Below, piece by piece: positions 45,357 through 54,869 of a stretch of DNA of 64,000 nt. Location of the stretch: the NCBI GenBank assembly GCA_944389195.1, contig CALXLM010000008.1, positions 1 through 64,000 of the forward strand, in the 5' to 3' direction. A model generated the notes under the pieces. It saw nothing but the letters and a program-made list of their open reading frames with translations, was not told where the DNA came from and made no database searches. The position numbers and the translations under genes were made by a program. Within the stretch, counting starts at the first letter, position 1. Every line of letters begins with the position of its first letter. The DNA is from an uncultured Opitutales bacterium (GTDB lineage Bacteria; Verrucomicrobiota; Verrucomicrobiia; Opitutales; Intestinicryptomonadaceae).

Positions 45357-46391
45357 ATGGAACGTGTGCCGTTTTTTAGCGGATCGGGAGTGGCGACGGC
45401 TTTGGCCCCGATGCAGGACATCACCGATGCGGGGTTTATGAAATGTATCGAGTGCAGGGGGGCGCCCGATTTCTACGTTGCCGAATATTTCCGCATACAC
45501 GAATATTACTGTCTTGGTGGGCGCGTGTTGGAGTCGGTTTTGTGGAATCCGGAAAGGGTGTGCGCGCAGTTCATAGGCGGCGACGTCTCGCATATTGCGC
45601 GTGCCGTTTCCGAACTCGGAAAGTTCCCGCAAATAAAAATGCTCGATTTGAATTTAGGCTGTCCTGCTCCGAAAGTTTACAGAAAGAACGTCGGGGGAGG
45701 CTTGCTTAAAAGCCCTGAAAAAATATCGGAAATTCTTAAGGCAATGCGTTCGGAATGGGGGGGGATTTTGAGCGTAAAGATGCGTACGGGATTCGATTCC
45801 GACGCCGGTTTCGAGAAGCTCTTCGATACGGTTGTTTCGTGCGGGCCAGATTTTGTGACAGTGCATGCGCGCACGGTCAAACAGCTTTACCGCGGGACGC
45901 CGAATTATTCGTGCATTGCCAAGGCCGTAAAGATGTGCGACATACCTATAATTGCCAACGGAGACATCGAAAGCGCCCAAAAAGCGTTTTCAGTCGTAAA
46001 AAACACGGGATGTGCGGGGGTGATGTGCGGCCGCCACGCCGTTAGAAACCCGTGGATATTTAGGCAAATAAGGGAGACCTTCGCCGGTATAAAGCCTTTT
46101 GTTCCGAAATTGTCCGATGTGCGGGCGTATATCGACGACATTTGCGCCGGCATTTTCGCAAATTCCGTGGAAATTAAATTTCCGGACTCCAGGCTTAAAA
46201 AGTTTTTAAATTTTATAGGGGCTTCCGTTGATTCGGAAGGCAAATTTTTGTATAAAATGCGCCGCGCTACGGGCATTGCCGCGCTTCTTAAGGTGTGCGA
46301 CGAATTTATGCTGGACAATTCCAATGCCGGCAAGCCATATCCGGCCGAGCCGTATAACGACATTTGTTCGCGCCCAAACCACGAATTATGA
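45357..46391 (+). CDS. dus: tRNA-dihydrouridine synthase
   Basis: 344 residues. FMN enzyme reducing uridine in tRNA. ALAPMQDITDAGFMKC begins the barrel; DLNLGCPAPKVYRKNVGGGLLKSP carries the catalytic Cys (in LGCPAP); SVKMRTGFD, TVHARTVKQLYRG and ANGDIESAQKA complete the FMN site. A C-terminal helical domain (about 245-340) follows. The exact Dus subgroup is not clear. The trmH start overlaps its stop by 4 nt (ATGA), showing coupling. Confidence 0.95.
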   Translation: MERVPFFSGSGVATALAPMQDITDAGFMKCIECRGAPDFYVAEYFRIHEYYCLGGRVLESVLWNPERVCAQFIGGDVSHIARAVSELGKFPQIKMLDLNLGCPAPKVYRKNVGGGLLKSPEKISEILKAMRSEWGGILSVKMRTGFDSDAGFEKLFDTVVSCGPDFVTVHARTVKQLYRGTPNYSCIAKAVKMCDIPIIANGDIESAQKAFSVVKNTGCAGVMCGRHAVRNPWIFRQIRETFAGIKPFVPKLSDVRAYIDDICAGIFANSVEIKFPDSRLKKFLNFIGASVDSEGKFLYKMRRATGIAALLKVCDEFMLDNSNAGKPYPAEPYNDICSRPNHEL

Positions 46392-47086
46392 ATGCAGAAA
46401 CGGAGCGGCTTTCAAAAAAAATCACGCCGGAGCGCCTCTTAAAAATGAAGCGCGTTCTCGAAATGCGGACGCGCAAGATATGCGTGGTCTTAGAGGACGT
46501 ATTTCAGCCGCACAATGCGGCCGCCGTCCTTAGAAATTGCGACGCCTTCGGGATTCAAGACGCGTATTTTATCGAAAACAGATATATTCAAAGGATAAGC
46601 TCCAACGTTGATGCCGGGGCATCGAAATGGCTTACTATACGCCGCTTTGTCAGCGGCGAGGCCGTGCTTCCCCGCAACGGGATTTCACACAGCGGCCCGC
46701 TTCCCTCCGCGGTCGAGGAAAATACTTTGCGCGCGCTTCGCCATATTAGGCAAAAAGGCTATTCGATTGCGGTGTCCACGCTGCGCGCCGGCGCGTTAAG
46801 TTTAGACGAGATTCCTGCCGACAGGCCGGTAGCCCTTCTGATGGGCACTGAGCGCGCTGGGGCAAGCCAAGCGGCTCATTCCCAGGCCGACTTTTTCTTT
46901 TCCGTGAAGATGTCGGGATTTGTGCAGAGTTTTAATTTGTCGGTCTTCAGCGCGCTGTGCCTTGACAATCTTACGAAAAGAATGAGGGCGCTGGACGATA
47001 CATGGAGGCTTTCGGACAGCGAAAAGGAGGAACTGCTTTTCGAGTGGTTGTCTTCTTCCTGCCGCGGCTTCGAGTCGCAACCTTAA
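46388..47086 (+). CDS. trmH: tRNA (guanosine-2'-O-)-methyltransferase, SPOUT class
   Basis: 232 residues from ATG 46388, overlapping dus by 4 nt. SPOUT knot: ICVVLEDVFQPHNAAAVLRNCDAFG, then LMGTERAGASQAAHSQADFFFSVKMSGFVQSFNLSVFSAL, including the SAM-binding trefoil. Fits TrmH (Gm18 of tRNA); a 2'-O rRNA methyltransferase of the same family is the alternative. An N-terminal helical part (1-35) resembles the TrmH N-domain. Last gene of the DUF151-dus-trmH run. Confidence 0.9.
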   Translation: MNAETERLSKKITPERLLKMKRVLEMRTRKICVVLEDVFQPHNAAAVLRNCDAFGIQDAYFIENRYIQRISSNVDAGASKWLTIRRFVSGEAVLPRNGISHSGPLPSAVEENTLRALRHIRQKGYSIAVSTLRAGALSLDEIPADRPVALLMGTERAGASQAAHSQADFFFSVKMSGFVQSFNLSVFSALCLDNLTKRMRALDDTWRLSDSEKEELLFEWLSSSCRGFESQP

Positions 47087-47395
47087 TAAGGCGCGGGTAT
47101 TTTTTTCGGGGAAGGTGATAGAAAAAAAAGCGCCGGCGCGCGGCGCGGTGGAATTTTTTCCGTAGATTTGCATTCGGTCCGGGTTGCGCTTTCTCTTTCC
47201 AATTAGGAATTTGAACCGTCATACGGAGGGGCTTATAAGGCTTGGTGCATCTGCGCGGCTGAGGAAAGTTCGGATTCTTAAGGTTTGCCTGCGGTGTTGC
47301 AAAAGGCAGAAGCAACTTTAGAATGTTTATTTCCTTCCGCCGATTCGCGCAATTGCGACATGCGGTGCCTTTCGGATTTGCGCAGCAAAAATTTT
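47087..47395. other. Intergenic region between trmH and dprA
   Basis: About 310 bp between convergent genes, with no supported gene. It has the terminator at 47122-47146 and a stretch GGCTGAGGAAAGTTCGG at about 47257-47273 that looks like part of RNase P RNA but lacks its partner segments. Confidence 0.4.
47122..47146 (-). terminator. Terminator between dprA and trmH
   Basis: GCGCCG (47130-47135) and CGGCGC (47141-47146) form a 6-bp GC stem with a 5-nt loop, and on the minus strand it runs into TTTTTTTT. It lies about 250 nt past the dprA stop; a weaker T-run on the plus side could also serve trmH. Confidence 0.6.
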
Positions 47396-48550
47396 TTATG
47401 CTCTCTTGCGCCACGCGCCGTCCGGAGTTTTTACTACGGCTTTTTTTATTTCCAGCATAAGCAGCGCGGAAATGCATTTCGACACAGGAAGATTAGAAAG
47501 CTCCGCGGCCTTGTCGGCGTCCAGTCTTTCTTCGGAATCGAAGCATTTATAAACGGTTGCTTCGTCTCCCGACAGGCTTATTGCGGGAAAACCGGGCCTT
47601 TCCGGGTTCTGGCGGGCGCGGGTCGGAGCCGCCTCTGAATGGGGGGGGGATTTTTCTTTCGCGGAAAATTCGAGCCTGCGGGAGAATGCGAGTTCGTCAA
47701 ATATATCGTCGGGCGATGTGACAAGTCTGGCGCCGTCGCGTATAAGGGCGTTGCATCCGCGGCTTGTCGCCTGGTCTATTCTGCCTGGAATTGCGAAAAC
47801 GTCGCGGCCCTGCTCGGCTGCGAGCCTTGCGGTTATCATGCTTCCACCCTTGATGTCCGATTCCACAACGAGCGTAGCTGCGCTAAGACCCGATACTATT
47901 CTGTTTCTTATGGGGAAGTTTTGTTTGTCGGCGCGCGTGCCGAGCGGAAATTCGGAAATTAATGCGCCGCCGGAGGCTATTTTGCCGTACAACTCTCCGT
48001 TTTCCGGAGGATATAGGACGTCCACGCCGCACCCGAGCACCGCGATGGTTTTGCCTTTGGCCTCCAACGCGCCGTAGTGCGCACAGCTGTCGATTCCCCT
48101 CGCCATTCCGCTGACCACCGTAAAACCTGCCCTGGCGAACGATGCGGCAAATTTTTTTGCGGTAATTTGCCCGTATATGGAGCAGTTTCTGGAACCTATA
48201 ATTGAGATGCACGGGGCGGAGAAGTCGCAGTCGCCGACTATGTAAAATCCTACGGGAGGGTCGGATATTTCCTTCAGCATTCGCGGATAGCGCGGATCGT
48301 TGAAATGTATGTAGCGCGCTCCGGCCGCCGACATCTTTTCCATAATCTTTTCAACGTCGATGCTGTCTCGGTTTGAAATTATCGAATCCGCCGTTTTTGC
48401 CCCTATTTTTTCGACTTCCATCAGTTCGCCCCTTGAGGCTGACAAAGCTTCACGCGGGGAACCGAAATGCCTTATTAGGCGCATGGCTGTCATGGCCCCG
48501 ATTTCCGGAATTGCGCAAAGCTTTATGTAATAGAGGTATTCTTCGTCCAT
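47396..48550 (-). CDS. dprA: DNA processing protein DprA (Smf)
   Basis: 384 residues from ATG 48550 (MDEEYLYYIKLCAIPEIGAMTAMRL). Loads RecA on incoming single-stranded DNA during transformation. An N-terminal SAM/helix-hairpin domain (1-70) is followed by the Rossmann-like core with SIIGSRNCSIYGQ (GSRxxS), VVSGMARGIDSCAHYGAL, LGCGVDVLYPPEN and FPIRNRIVSGLS. A C-terminal winged-helix (about 320-384; DKAAELSNLPVSKC) completes it. Converges with trmH; the next gene on the other side diverges from it. Confidence 0.96.
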   Translation of the reverse strand: MDEEYLYYIKLCAIPEIGAMTAMRLIRHFGSPREALSASRGELMEVEKIGAKTADSIISNRDSIDVEKIMEKMSAAGARYIHFNDPRYPRMLKEISDPPVGFYIVGDCDFSAPCISIIGSRNCSIYGQITAKKFAASFARAGFTVVSGMARGIDSCAHYGALEAKGKTIAVLGCGVDVLYPPENGELYGKIASGGALISEFPLGTRADKQNFPIRNRIVSGLSAATLVVESDIKGGSMITARLAAEQGRDVFAIPGRIDQATSRGCNALIRDGARLVTSPDDIFDELAFSRRLEFSAKEKSPPHSEAAPTRARQNPERPGFPAISLSGDEATVYKCFDSEERLDADKAAELSNLPVSKCISALLMLEIKKAVVKTPDGAWRKRA

Positions 48551-48650
48551 TGGAGCGATAATGTTAAAATTGCTTTTTATTGAAAGAAAATAATACAAAA
48601 AGCTTGTCCGGAATCCGAAAAATATTATTTGTTGTGCGAAAGGAGGGTGT

Positions 48651-51600
48651 ATGAAAAATCTGTTTTTATTTTGTTTTATTTTGTTATTTGCGTCGGCTTC
48701 TTTTGGGGACGACGCATTGTCGGCTTCGGTGTTTGTGAGATCGGCAAAAGCGATGGAAATTCCCGCACAAAGCGGAGGTATTGAGTTTATTTATTCAAAA
48801 TTTCCCTCCCCCAACTCGCATACGCAGGCGTTTTTTTATAAGGAGGGCAAGGCTGGCGAATGGACCGACATGAAGTTTTCCTTTATTCCTTCGGAGCGCT
48901 TTTTTACGCTTTTTCTGGAGGGGAAATTCATTCATAAAAAAGGCGGGGTGGATACGGAATATGCGGTCGCCTATACGGATGTGCGCATCAACGGCGAGCC
49001 GGTTGTCAACGGAGACTTCTCGCGGGATTTTTTCTCTTGGAGCGAATTGCCATCCGGCGGATTTTTGCCGGCCGTAATGCCGCCGGAAAACGTGGGGGAA
49101 AAATCATATGCGGTAGTGTCGCGTTCGGCCCGCATATTTAAAAGGGCTGCGGCGGAACCGGGAAAGCCGGTTGAAATATCGCTGAAGTTTAAGCCGCTGG
49201 GCGTTGCCCGTCCGGCGGAGGATATTCCGTTGGACATCTCTTCTATATGCAACGCGAAGCTCGGTTCCAATCATTCGGAGTTTGAAATTCCTGGGGCGTT
49301 CAAGTCGCCGCTTCCGTCTAAAGACGACTTCGGAGAATTCGGCGGGGTGAAATTCCTCACGGGAAAAACCGGGGAAAACGGAGACGTTGTGGTGTTTTCA
49401 AAATCTTGCCAACACGAATATTTTTATCTTCCGAAAAATATAAAGACGGGGCGGTATTTGTATATGCTTATTTCGGGGGCGCGCCTTTCAAAAGGGAAGT
49501 TTTATGTGATTGTTGAATATCTTGACGGCAATAAGAGCATCACCGTTTTTAATGAGTCGGAAAATATTTCGGACTATAAAAAGGAGGAACCCAAATTGAA
49601 CGCCCGCCCGGTTTATAAAGACGGCGGGGTGTTGTATCTTTCAAAAGTGCCGCTGCGTCAGAATTGCAAAATAAAGCGCTTGAGAATGTTTTCGACTAAT
49701 GACGCCGAGGTGCTTTTGGCTGCGGTTTCGTTATCCCATAAGGAAGTATCTACAACAGTCCCCAAAACGACAGATCCGGAAGAATTCAAGCCGGTGGATA
49801 TGGAGGATTTGTCCGTAAAGGAGGGCAGCGCGCTTTATTTCGGTTTGCCTGATTCGCAAATTCCGGCCGGAAAATTCGGCAGAACTATCGTCAACTCAAG
49901 GGGGCGCTTGGCATTTGAGAAGGATTCCGAGCGCGAAATAAAGTTTTTCGGGTATAACAGCGCCACTTCCAGACTGTTCGTCAAGGGGGACGTGCAAAAG
50001 ACGCGCGAAAATTGCCGCCGCCGCGCCGCCGCGATACGCGCCCAGGGGTATAACGCAGTCAATCTTTGGATTCCCTCCTCCAAGACCAATCCGGAGATGA
50101 GGGACACTGTGGATTTCTTTATATCCGAGTTGAAGCGCAACGGCATTTATATACAATACAGGCTTGTTTCCCCCGATCTCGGGCAGCCGAACTACACGTT
50201 TGAAACGCGCGATGAAACTAAGTTGCGTTGCATTTTGTGCGACCCCGAAATGCTATCGTACTGGCGAGCGTTCGTCCTCGACGGCCTTGCTCGGAAAAAT
50301 CCGTACACGGGCATGTCGCTTGCCGAGGACCCGGCTGTGATATCGGTAAACTTTTTCGGCGAGATGAACTCCGGGTACGAGCGTCTGGTAGTCAACGTGC
50401 CGTATCTGATTCCGTACGCAAAGGGAGAATGGGTAAAATGGCTCCGCAAAAAGTACGGCGACATCTCAAGGTTGAACGCGACATGGAAACCGAACAGGCA
50501 CTTGGAAAGTTTCGACGACGTAAATATACCCGAACACATTTACAGAAGTTCAAAATTGTCGCAAAACGACTGGTACCGTTTCATGGCCGATTCGCATTCG
50601 CGTTTCAATTCGTTCTGCCGGGGGGTGTTGGCAGAGGCGGGCTACAAGGGGCTCGTATATGAGGGCGACGGAAGCAGGAGAATGTCCGATACCGCCATGC
50701 GCGCGCGCGACAGCGATATTTGCGCAATCGACATTTATTATTGCCACCCGCACGGAGGCTGGGGCGAGGTCGGCTGTTCCGTGTCTCAAAAAAGCTGTCT
50801 GGAAACGGAATGTTCCTATTTCCGCGACGCAATGTCGACGCGAATTAACAACCGTCCGTTTATCGTCATGGAATACAATTATTGCCATTGGAATCCGTAT
50901 GTTTACGAGGGCGGTTTGATTTTTCCCGCTTACGGGGCGTTTCAGGGGTGGTCGCAGTTGTTTATACATGCGGATGCCGTTATCGAAAAGCCCGCGCCGA
51001 TTGCTTCGTTTTCAGCGGGCTCATCGCCTGTGATGCGCGCAAACGAGGTTTTGGCAAAACTGTTGTTCTGGCGCGGGGACGTGTCGGAGTCGAAGCACTC
51101 CGTCGATTTGGTGCTGTCCAAAAAGTGGTTCGATCTTTCTGCGGATTCGTGCATGGCAATGAATCCTGCGCAGACAAGAATTTCGCTAATGACCGGGTTC
51201 GCCACGTCCGTTTCCGACATTCCCTCGCCGCAGGCGCTAAAAGATTCAAAGCCGCGCAAGGCTTCAGTGCGTTTGGCTCCGAGCGGTTCTGGCGACATTT
51301 TCGCGTCGGATTGGTTTAGTGATGTTCTTCAATCCAAGGATTCCAAATTCGATATAGACGATTTCGCGGAGCTTTTAAAGAAGCGCGGCATTCTTTCAAA
51401 CGACAATGTTTCCAGCCCGAAAGACGGCGTTTACCAGACCGATACCGGAGAGATAACGCTGCGTTCAAAAGAGGGCTTGCTAAAGGTTGTCACACCGCGC
51501 ACTGAAGCCGTGGCAATGCGTTTCGGCAGGGGGGAGAAGCTGGGGCGCTTGGAGGTCGTTTCAAGCGGAACCGACGCTCTCGTTTCGATTTCATCGCTCG

Positions 51601-51917
51601 ACGCAAAGCCAATATCGGAGAGTTCCAGACTGCTTCTCATATACTCTACGGAGGCGCGCAATACGGGGCAGGAATTTTCGTTCGACGGTTCCGTTCTTTT
51701 AAAAGGCGGAACTTTGCCGGTAAGAATGAAGGTCGGCAAATTAAATGCATACGCCGATCTGGACGAGGGGGAATATGTAATGTATCCGCTGCGCGCCGAC
51801 GGTTTGCGGCGTGAACCTATCGCCTTAAAGAGAGAGGGCACAAAAGTGAAAATCGATCTTGACACCTCAAAGTTGAAAAACGGCGTCACGCCGTTTTTCG
51901 AGATAGTAAAAAAGTAG
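48651..51917 (+). CDS. Large secreted GH-A clan glycosidase (GH42-like)
   Basis: 1088 residues. Signal peptide (MKNLFLFCFILLFASASFG). An N-terminal beta region (about 20-420) contains putative carbohydrate-binding modules. A TIM barrel (about 425-800) follows: acid/base candidate E571 in VNFFGEMNSG and nucleophile candidate E741 in IVMEYNYCHWNPY, the GH42/GH5-type pair. A C-terminal beta domain (about 960-1085) ends it. Like beta-galactosidase/agarase-type enzymes, but the exact family is not clear. The start has a strong Shine-Dalgarno, AGGAGG (48640-48645). Convergent with the GH95-like gene across a strong terminator. Confidence 0.82.
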   Translation: MKNLFLFCFILLFASASFGDDALSASVFVRSAKAMEIPAQSGGIEFIYSKFPSPNSHTQAFFYKEGKAGEWTDMKFSFIPSERFFTLFLEGKFIHKKGGVDTEYAVAYTDVRINGEPVVNGDFSRDFFSWSELPSGGFLPAVMPPENVGEKSYAVVSRSARIFKRAAAEPGKPVEISLKFKPLGVARPAEDIPLDISSICNAKLGSNHSEFEIPGAFKSPLPSKDDFGEFGGVKFLTGKTGENGDVVVFSKSCQHEYFYLPKNIKTGRYLYMLISGARLSKGKFYVIVEYLDGNKSITVFNESENISDYKKEEPKLNARPVYKDGGVLYLSKVPLRQNCKIKRLRMFSTNDAEVLLAAVSLSHKEVSTTVPKTTDPEEFKPVDMEDLSVKEGSALYFGLPDSQIPAGKFGRTIVNSRGRLAFEKDSEREIKFFGYNSATSRLFVKGDVQKTRENCRRRAAAIRAQGYNAVNLWIPSSKTNPEMRDTVDFFISELKRNGIYIQYRLVSPDLGQPNYTFETRDETKLRCILCDPEMLSYWRAFVLDGLARKNPYTGMSLAEDPAVISVNFFGEMNSGYERLVVNVPYLIPYAKGEWVKWLRKKYGDISRLNATWKPNRHLESFDDVNIPEHIYRSSKLSQNDWYRFMADSHSRFNSFCRGVLAEAGYKGLVYEGDGSRRMSDTAMRARDSDICAIDIYYCHPHGGWGEVGCSVSQKSCLETECSYFRDAMSTRINNRPFIVMEYNYCHWNPYVYEGGLIFPAYGAFQGWSQLFIHADAVIEKPAPIASFSAGSSPVMRANEVLAKLLFWRGDVSESKHSVDLVLSKKWFDLSADSCMAMNPAQTRISLMTGFATSVSDIPSPQALKDSKPRKASVRLAPSGSGDIFASDWFSDVLQSKDSKFDIDDFAELLKKRGILSNDNVSSPKDGVYQTDTGEITLRSKEGLLKVVTPRTEAVAMRFGRGEKLGRLEVVSSGTDALVSISSLDAKPISESSRLLLIYSTEARNTGQEFSFDGSVLLKGGTLPVRMKVGKLNAYADLDEGEYVMYPLRADGLRREPIALKREGTKVKIDLDTSKLKNGVTPFFEIVKK

Positions 51918-51980
51918 TGGCTACCTTGCGGCGCCGAAAGCGGAGTATTGCAAGCGGGGTGCGAAAGGCCTAAGATTAAT

Positions 51981-52016
51981 AAAAAACGCTCCTGACTGCA
52001 ATCAGGAGCGCTTTTT
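51981..52016. terminator. Bidirectional terminator between the two glycosidase genes
   Basis: AGCGCTCCTGA and its complement TCAGGAGCG form a near-perfect stem with a 6-nt loop, an A-run on one side and a T-run on the other, ending both convergent transcripts. Confidence 0.9.
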
Positions 52017-52048
52017 ACACGCAAGTTTTTTGCGCAAGGTTAAGTTCT

Positions 52049-54240
52049 TTATTTGACAGTAATCTTTTGCCCGGCGCCCAATTTGAGCTTTTGAATTTTT
52101 CCGTTCGGCATAATGACGGTTTTTTCGCGGCCCGATGTGTTGCGACCTCCCGTAAATTCGGCGTGCGCAAGATTGCCGCCTTCAAACTTTACCGATACGG
52201 CGATGTCGTCGTATGCGTTAAGTTTGAAGGAAAAATCTTTCCAGTTGTCGGGGACTGCCGGAGCAATTTTTACGGTGTCGCCTTCGCATTGCAAGAGCTG
52301 TTCATTCAGGGCTTGAATGAAAGTTCCCTGTGGCGATGAACACCACGGAACCGACATGACTACTCCCGGTTCGTTGATTTCGAAAATCTCGTAGAATTTT
52401 CCGGCCGAATCAGTTGACATCTTTAGGGATTTATATGCCGCGTTTCCGTCGCCGAGGCGCGAGAGCGCGCAGCTTAGCCAAGCCGCATACCACGAGCATA
52501 CACCTTTGCCGATAATATACATGTTGCCAACTGAAATTCCGTTCTTTTCAAAATCGTAAACGGCCGCGCGCTGCAATTTGTCGTCAGCTCCGACCGAACC
52601 GTAGGGGTATAAGCCGCTAAGCGATCCGACGCTTCTTTCGGGCGCGTTCGGGTATGGCAGGTATTTTTCGCCGTCGTTTGGAAGGTATTTTGAAAGCTCG
52701 GCCGAAATTCTGCGCCATTCCTTCGCCTTGTCGGCGTCCACTCCGAGGATTTCGGCGGCCTCCGCGGCAAAGTTGAATGTCGCCATCGCCCCTGTTGTCG
52801 TCAGAAAAGCATTTTCGATTGCGGTGGGGAGCCTTTCCAAATCGCAAACCTTGCCTATTACCGTTCGCCCATCCGCAAGGGTGTAGATTGTCTGTATTCT
52901 AAAAAATTCTGCGCACTCGCGTATTAAAGGATAGCAGGTTTCCCTGAGATAGTCCATGTCGTTCGTATATCGGAAACAGGTGTACGATTCGAGGGATATG
53001 TTGCACATGTGCAGAACGTGGTCGAGCCAGCGCCCGGTGTAGTATAGGCCTTCCCTCCCGTCCTCTATCGTAAGCCACGAAAATCTCGCCCCCACAGTGA
53101 CGCCTTTTTGCGACTTTCCGGCCCGGCTTAGCGCGAAGTTTAATATGCTTCTCCAAAATCTGCCGACTTTCAGCGCCTCGTCGATATGCCCCGACGCGCA
53201 AAGCGCGGGATTGAAAAAAGTAAACCCGAAATACTTTCCCTCCCAGTGCGACGGGAGAATACCGACGGGTATCGACCATTTCGTCGACCAGCATTTCAGG
53301 TTGTATATGGCGGTATAATAAACGGCTTCAAGTTCCTTGTCCGGAATGGACACCAGATTGCCGCCCCAGAAGTTTTCCCAAGACTTCTCGTGCGAGGCTT
53401 TTAAGCCGTCCCATTTCTTTGAGGCTATAAGGGATTTGATTTCTCCGGCCTGTTTTTTAAAGTCGTTTCCGTTGTAGTCGTCGGCAAAGACGATATAAAA
53501 ATGCGCCTCGCCTTTGGGATTGTTCAGGGTTATTGCAACTCCGTTTTGGCTTATTTCTGTTTTTGCGCCGGGATAGTCGCATATTACCGAGACTTGGCCG
53601 CGGACGGATTTTACAGCCTTTTCCAGCTCAAATGAAAAACCGTCGTCGGATTTTTCTATCCGCATGTGCAGCGGCGTTTCCGTCCGGGTATTTCTCTTGG
53701 AAAACAAATATTCGAAAACGTACGACTTTACGTTTTCCCCCTCGAATTTTTTGCTTACGGCAATTACCGGCATGTCGGCGTGCACAAAGGCCTCCGACGA
53801 TATTTTCCCATTCCCGAAAGTGTTTTCAGTTTTTGAGAGCGCGCGGGCTATGTCGAGCGTTTGAACCCAGGAATCCGGCTTTGCGCTGTCGCAATCCGCA
53901 GTGCCTACTTTTTCCTCGATCCTGCCGAAACATGCAAGAGCGGCCTTGTCGGTCCGCCTGCCCGCCCGGTATATCGACGGCATGTAGTTTCCGCCTACGC
54001 ATTTGATTTTTTTGTATGACGGGACGTCTTGAAATTGGCAGTTCCGGTAGTCTATAAGCATGCCGATATCGCCGTTGGCCAATATGGGAGGGAATATTGA
54101 ACTTCGGCGTATTTCCAAGAGGAGTCGCATTTTCTTTCGAGCGAATTTTTTTCCAGGTATTCAGCCACGCCGCCGCCCGTAAGTCGCGCGCATGCGCACA
54201 AAAATACCGCCGCTCCCACCATAATATTTTTTGTTTTCAT
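52049..54240 (-). pseudogene. GH95-like alpha-L-fucosidase, frameshifted near the N-terminus
   Basis: The main reading frame (52049-54130) gives 693 residues of an (alpha/alpha)6-barrel enzyme: PPILANGDIGMLID (the GNG loop), WEGKYFGFTFFNPALCASGH and the end block NEQLLQCEGDTVKIAPAVPDNW, as in GH95 and related families. But the true start lies in another frame: ATG 54240 begins a signal peptide (MKTKNIMVGAAVFLCACA, possibly a lipoprotein with LCAC) and about 30 residues that run into SWKYAEVQYS before a stop at 54052. One base missing near 54084-54110 (a C-run in TTCCCTCCC is a candidate) would join them. It may be a real mutation, a sequencing error or slippage. A well-matched promoter precedes it. 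Confidence 0.75.
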
Positions 54241-54249
54241 GGAGGATTA

Positions 54250-54278
54250 ATTATATGTTCGGCGGCTCCGCAAATCAA
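54250..54278 (-). promoter_or_regulatory. Promoter of the GH95-like gene
   Basis: On the minus strand TTGATT (54278-54273), a 17-nt spacer and a perfect TATAAT (54255-54250). Start is expected near 54243, three nucleotides before the ATG at 54240, so the mRNA would have almost no leader. The position also supports 54240 as the real start of the split gene. Confidence 0.6.
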
Positions 54279-54371
54279 CCAGATAAATTATATCATGTGG
54301 TAAAAATTATAACATAACGCGAATTTAAAAACGAGACAACTCCAGAGCGGATTTCGGAGTGGGGGGCGAAC

Positions 54372-54394
54372 AAAAAAACGCCGGCGCCGTTTTT
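54372..54394. terminator. Candidate terminator downstream of the RHH gene
   Basis: AAAAACG and CGTTTTT pair around a CG-rich centre, with A-rich and T-rich ends. It is 130-150 nt past the RHH stop (54523, minus strand). Between 54279 and 54522 I see no gene. Confidence 0.45.
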
Positions 54395-54522
54395 CGGAAG
54401 CGAGGAGTCGAATTTCGCAAATTTATTCCGCGCTTACGCCCGCCCGAAAAGGGCGCTGTTGGGCTTTTATGCGGATTTTGAGCAACAAACGCGGGCAAAA
54501 GAACCGCCGTCGATGCGAAAGG

Positions 54523-54756
54523 TCAAACTTTATTCCGGCCCGCGGCGTTGGCCGGCTGCTCCTTATGCTCGATTTTTTCGTTCCAGCGTCTGGAATTTGA
54601 AAAACAGTCCTTGCATTTTACATAGTCGAGAACGACATGCGCCAAAAAAGCGCTGAAATTTCCGCCGAATTCGCGGTTTGCGCCCGCATTTAATATTTCG
54701 TCGACATGGGGCGATATGGATATCGTCCGCCTTATATATTTACCAGCGTCTCTCAT
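54523..54756 (-). CDS. Small ribbon-helix-helix DNA-binding protein
   Basis: 77 residues from ATG 54756 (MRDAGKYIRRTISISPHVDEIL). The strand IRRTISISP followed by two helices (HVDEILNAGANR and FSAFLAHVVLDYVK) matches the RHH/Arc-CopG layout, so it is probably a dimeric repressor. A KCKDC pair near residue 48 could bind metal or be structural. No toxin gene is beside it. An in-frame ATG at 54795 is less likely because the inverted repeat lies between it and 54756. It is an orphan single gene in an AT-rich patch. Confidence 0.65.
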   Translation of the reverse strand: MRDAGKYIRRTISISPHVDEILNAGANREFGGNFSAFLAHVVLDYVKCKDCFSNSRRWNEKIEHKEQPANAAGRNKV

Positions 54757-54760
54757 ATTT

Positions 54761-54847
54761 TTGCGATATATTGCATATCTATATATAATATTCAATATAA
54801 AAAATGAAAAATATATTATAAAAAATATTAATAATTATGCAATATTT
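54761..54847. promoter_or_regulatory. Operator-like inverted repeat upstream of the RHH gene
   Basis: TTGCGATATATTGCAT (54761-54776) and the near-complement ATGCAATATTTGCG (54837-54850) flank 60 bp of AT-rich DNA. The first copy touches the start region of the RHH gene (ATG at 54756), a layout for autoregulation. The AT-rich interior offers several TATAAT-like boxes. Confidence 0.45.
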
Positions 54848-54869
54848 GCGCAACTAATATTCGCAGGGG

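Noticed and set aside
47240-47300. GAGGAAAGTTCGG like the P4 region of RNase P RNA
   Set aside because: The second conserved half (ACAGAA...GGCTTA) is absent before dprA and the following bases do not fold as RNase P.
46971-47477. Long minus-strand open frame overlapping trmH and the gap
   Set aside because: Basic, unstructured translation that overlaps trmH antisense and the dprA end; no ribosome site or homology pattern.
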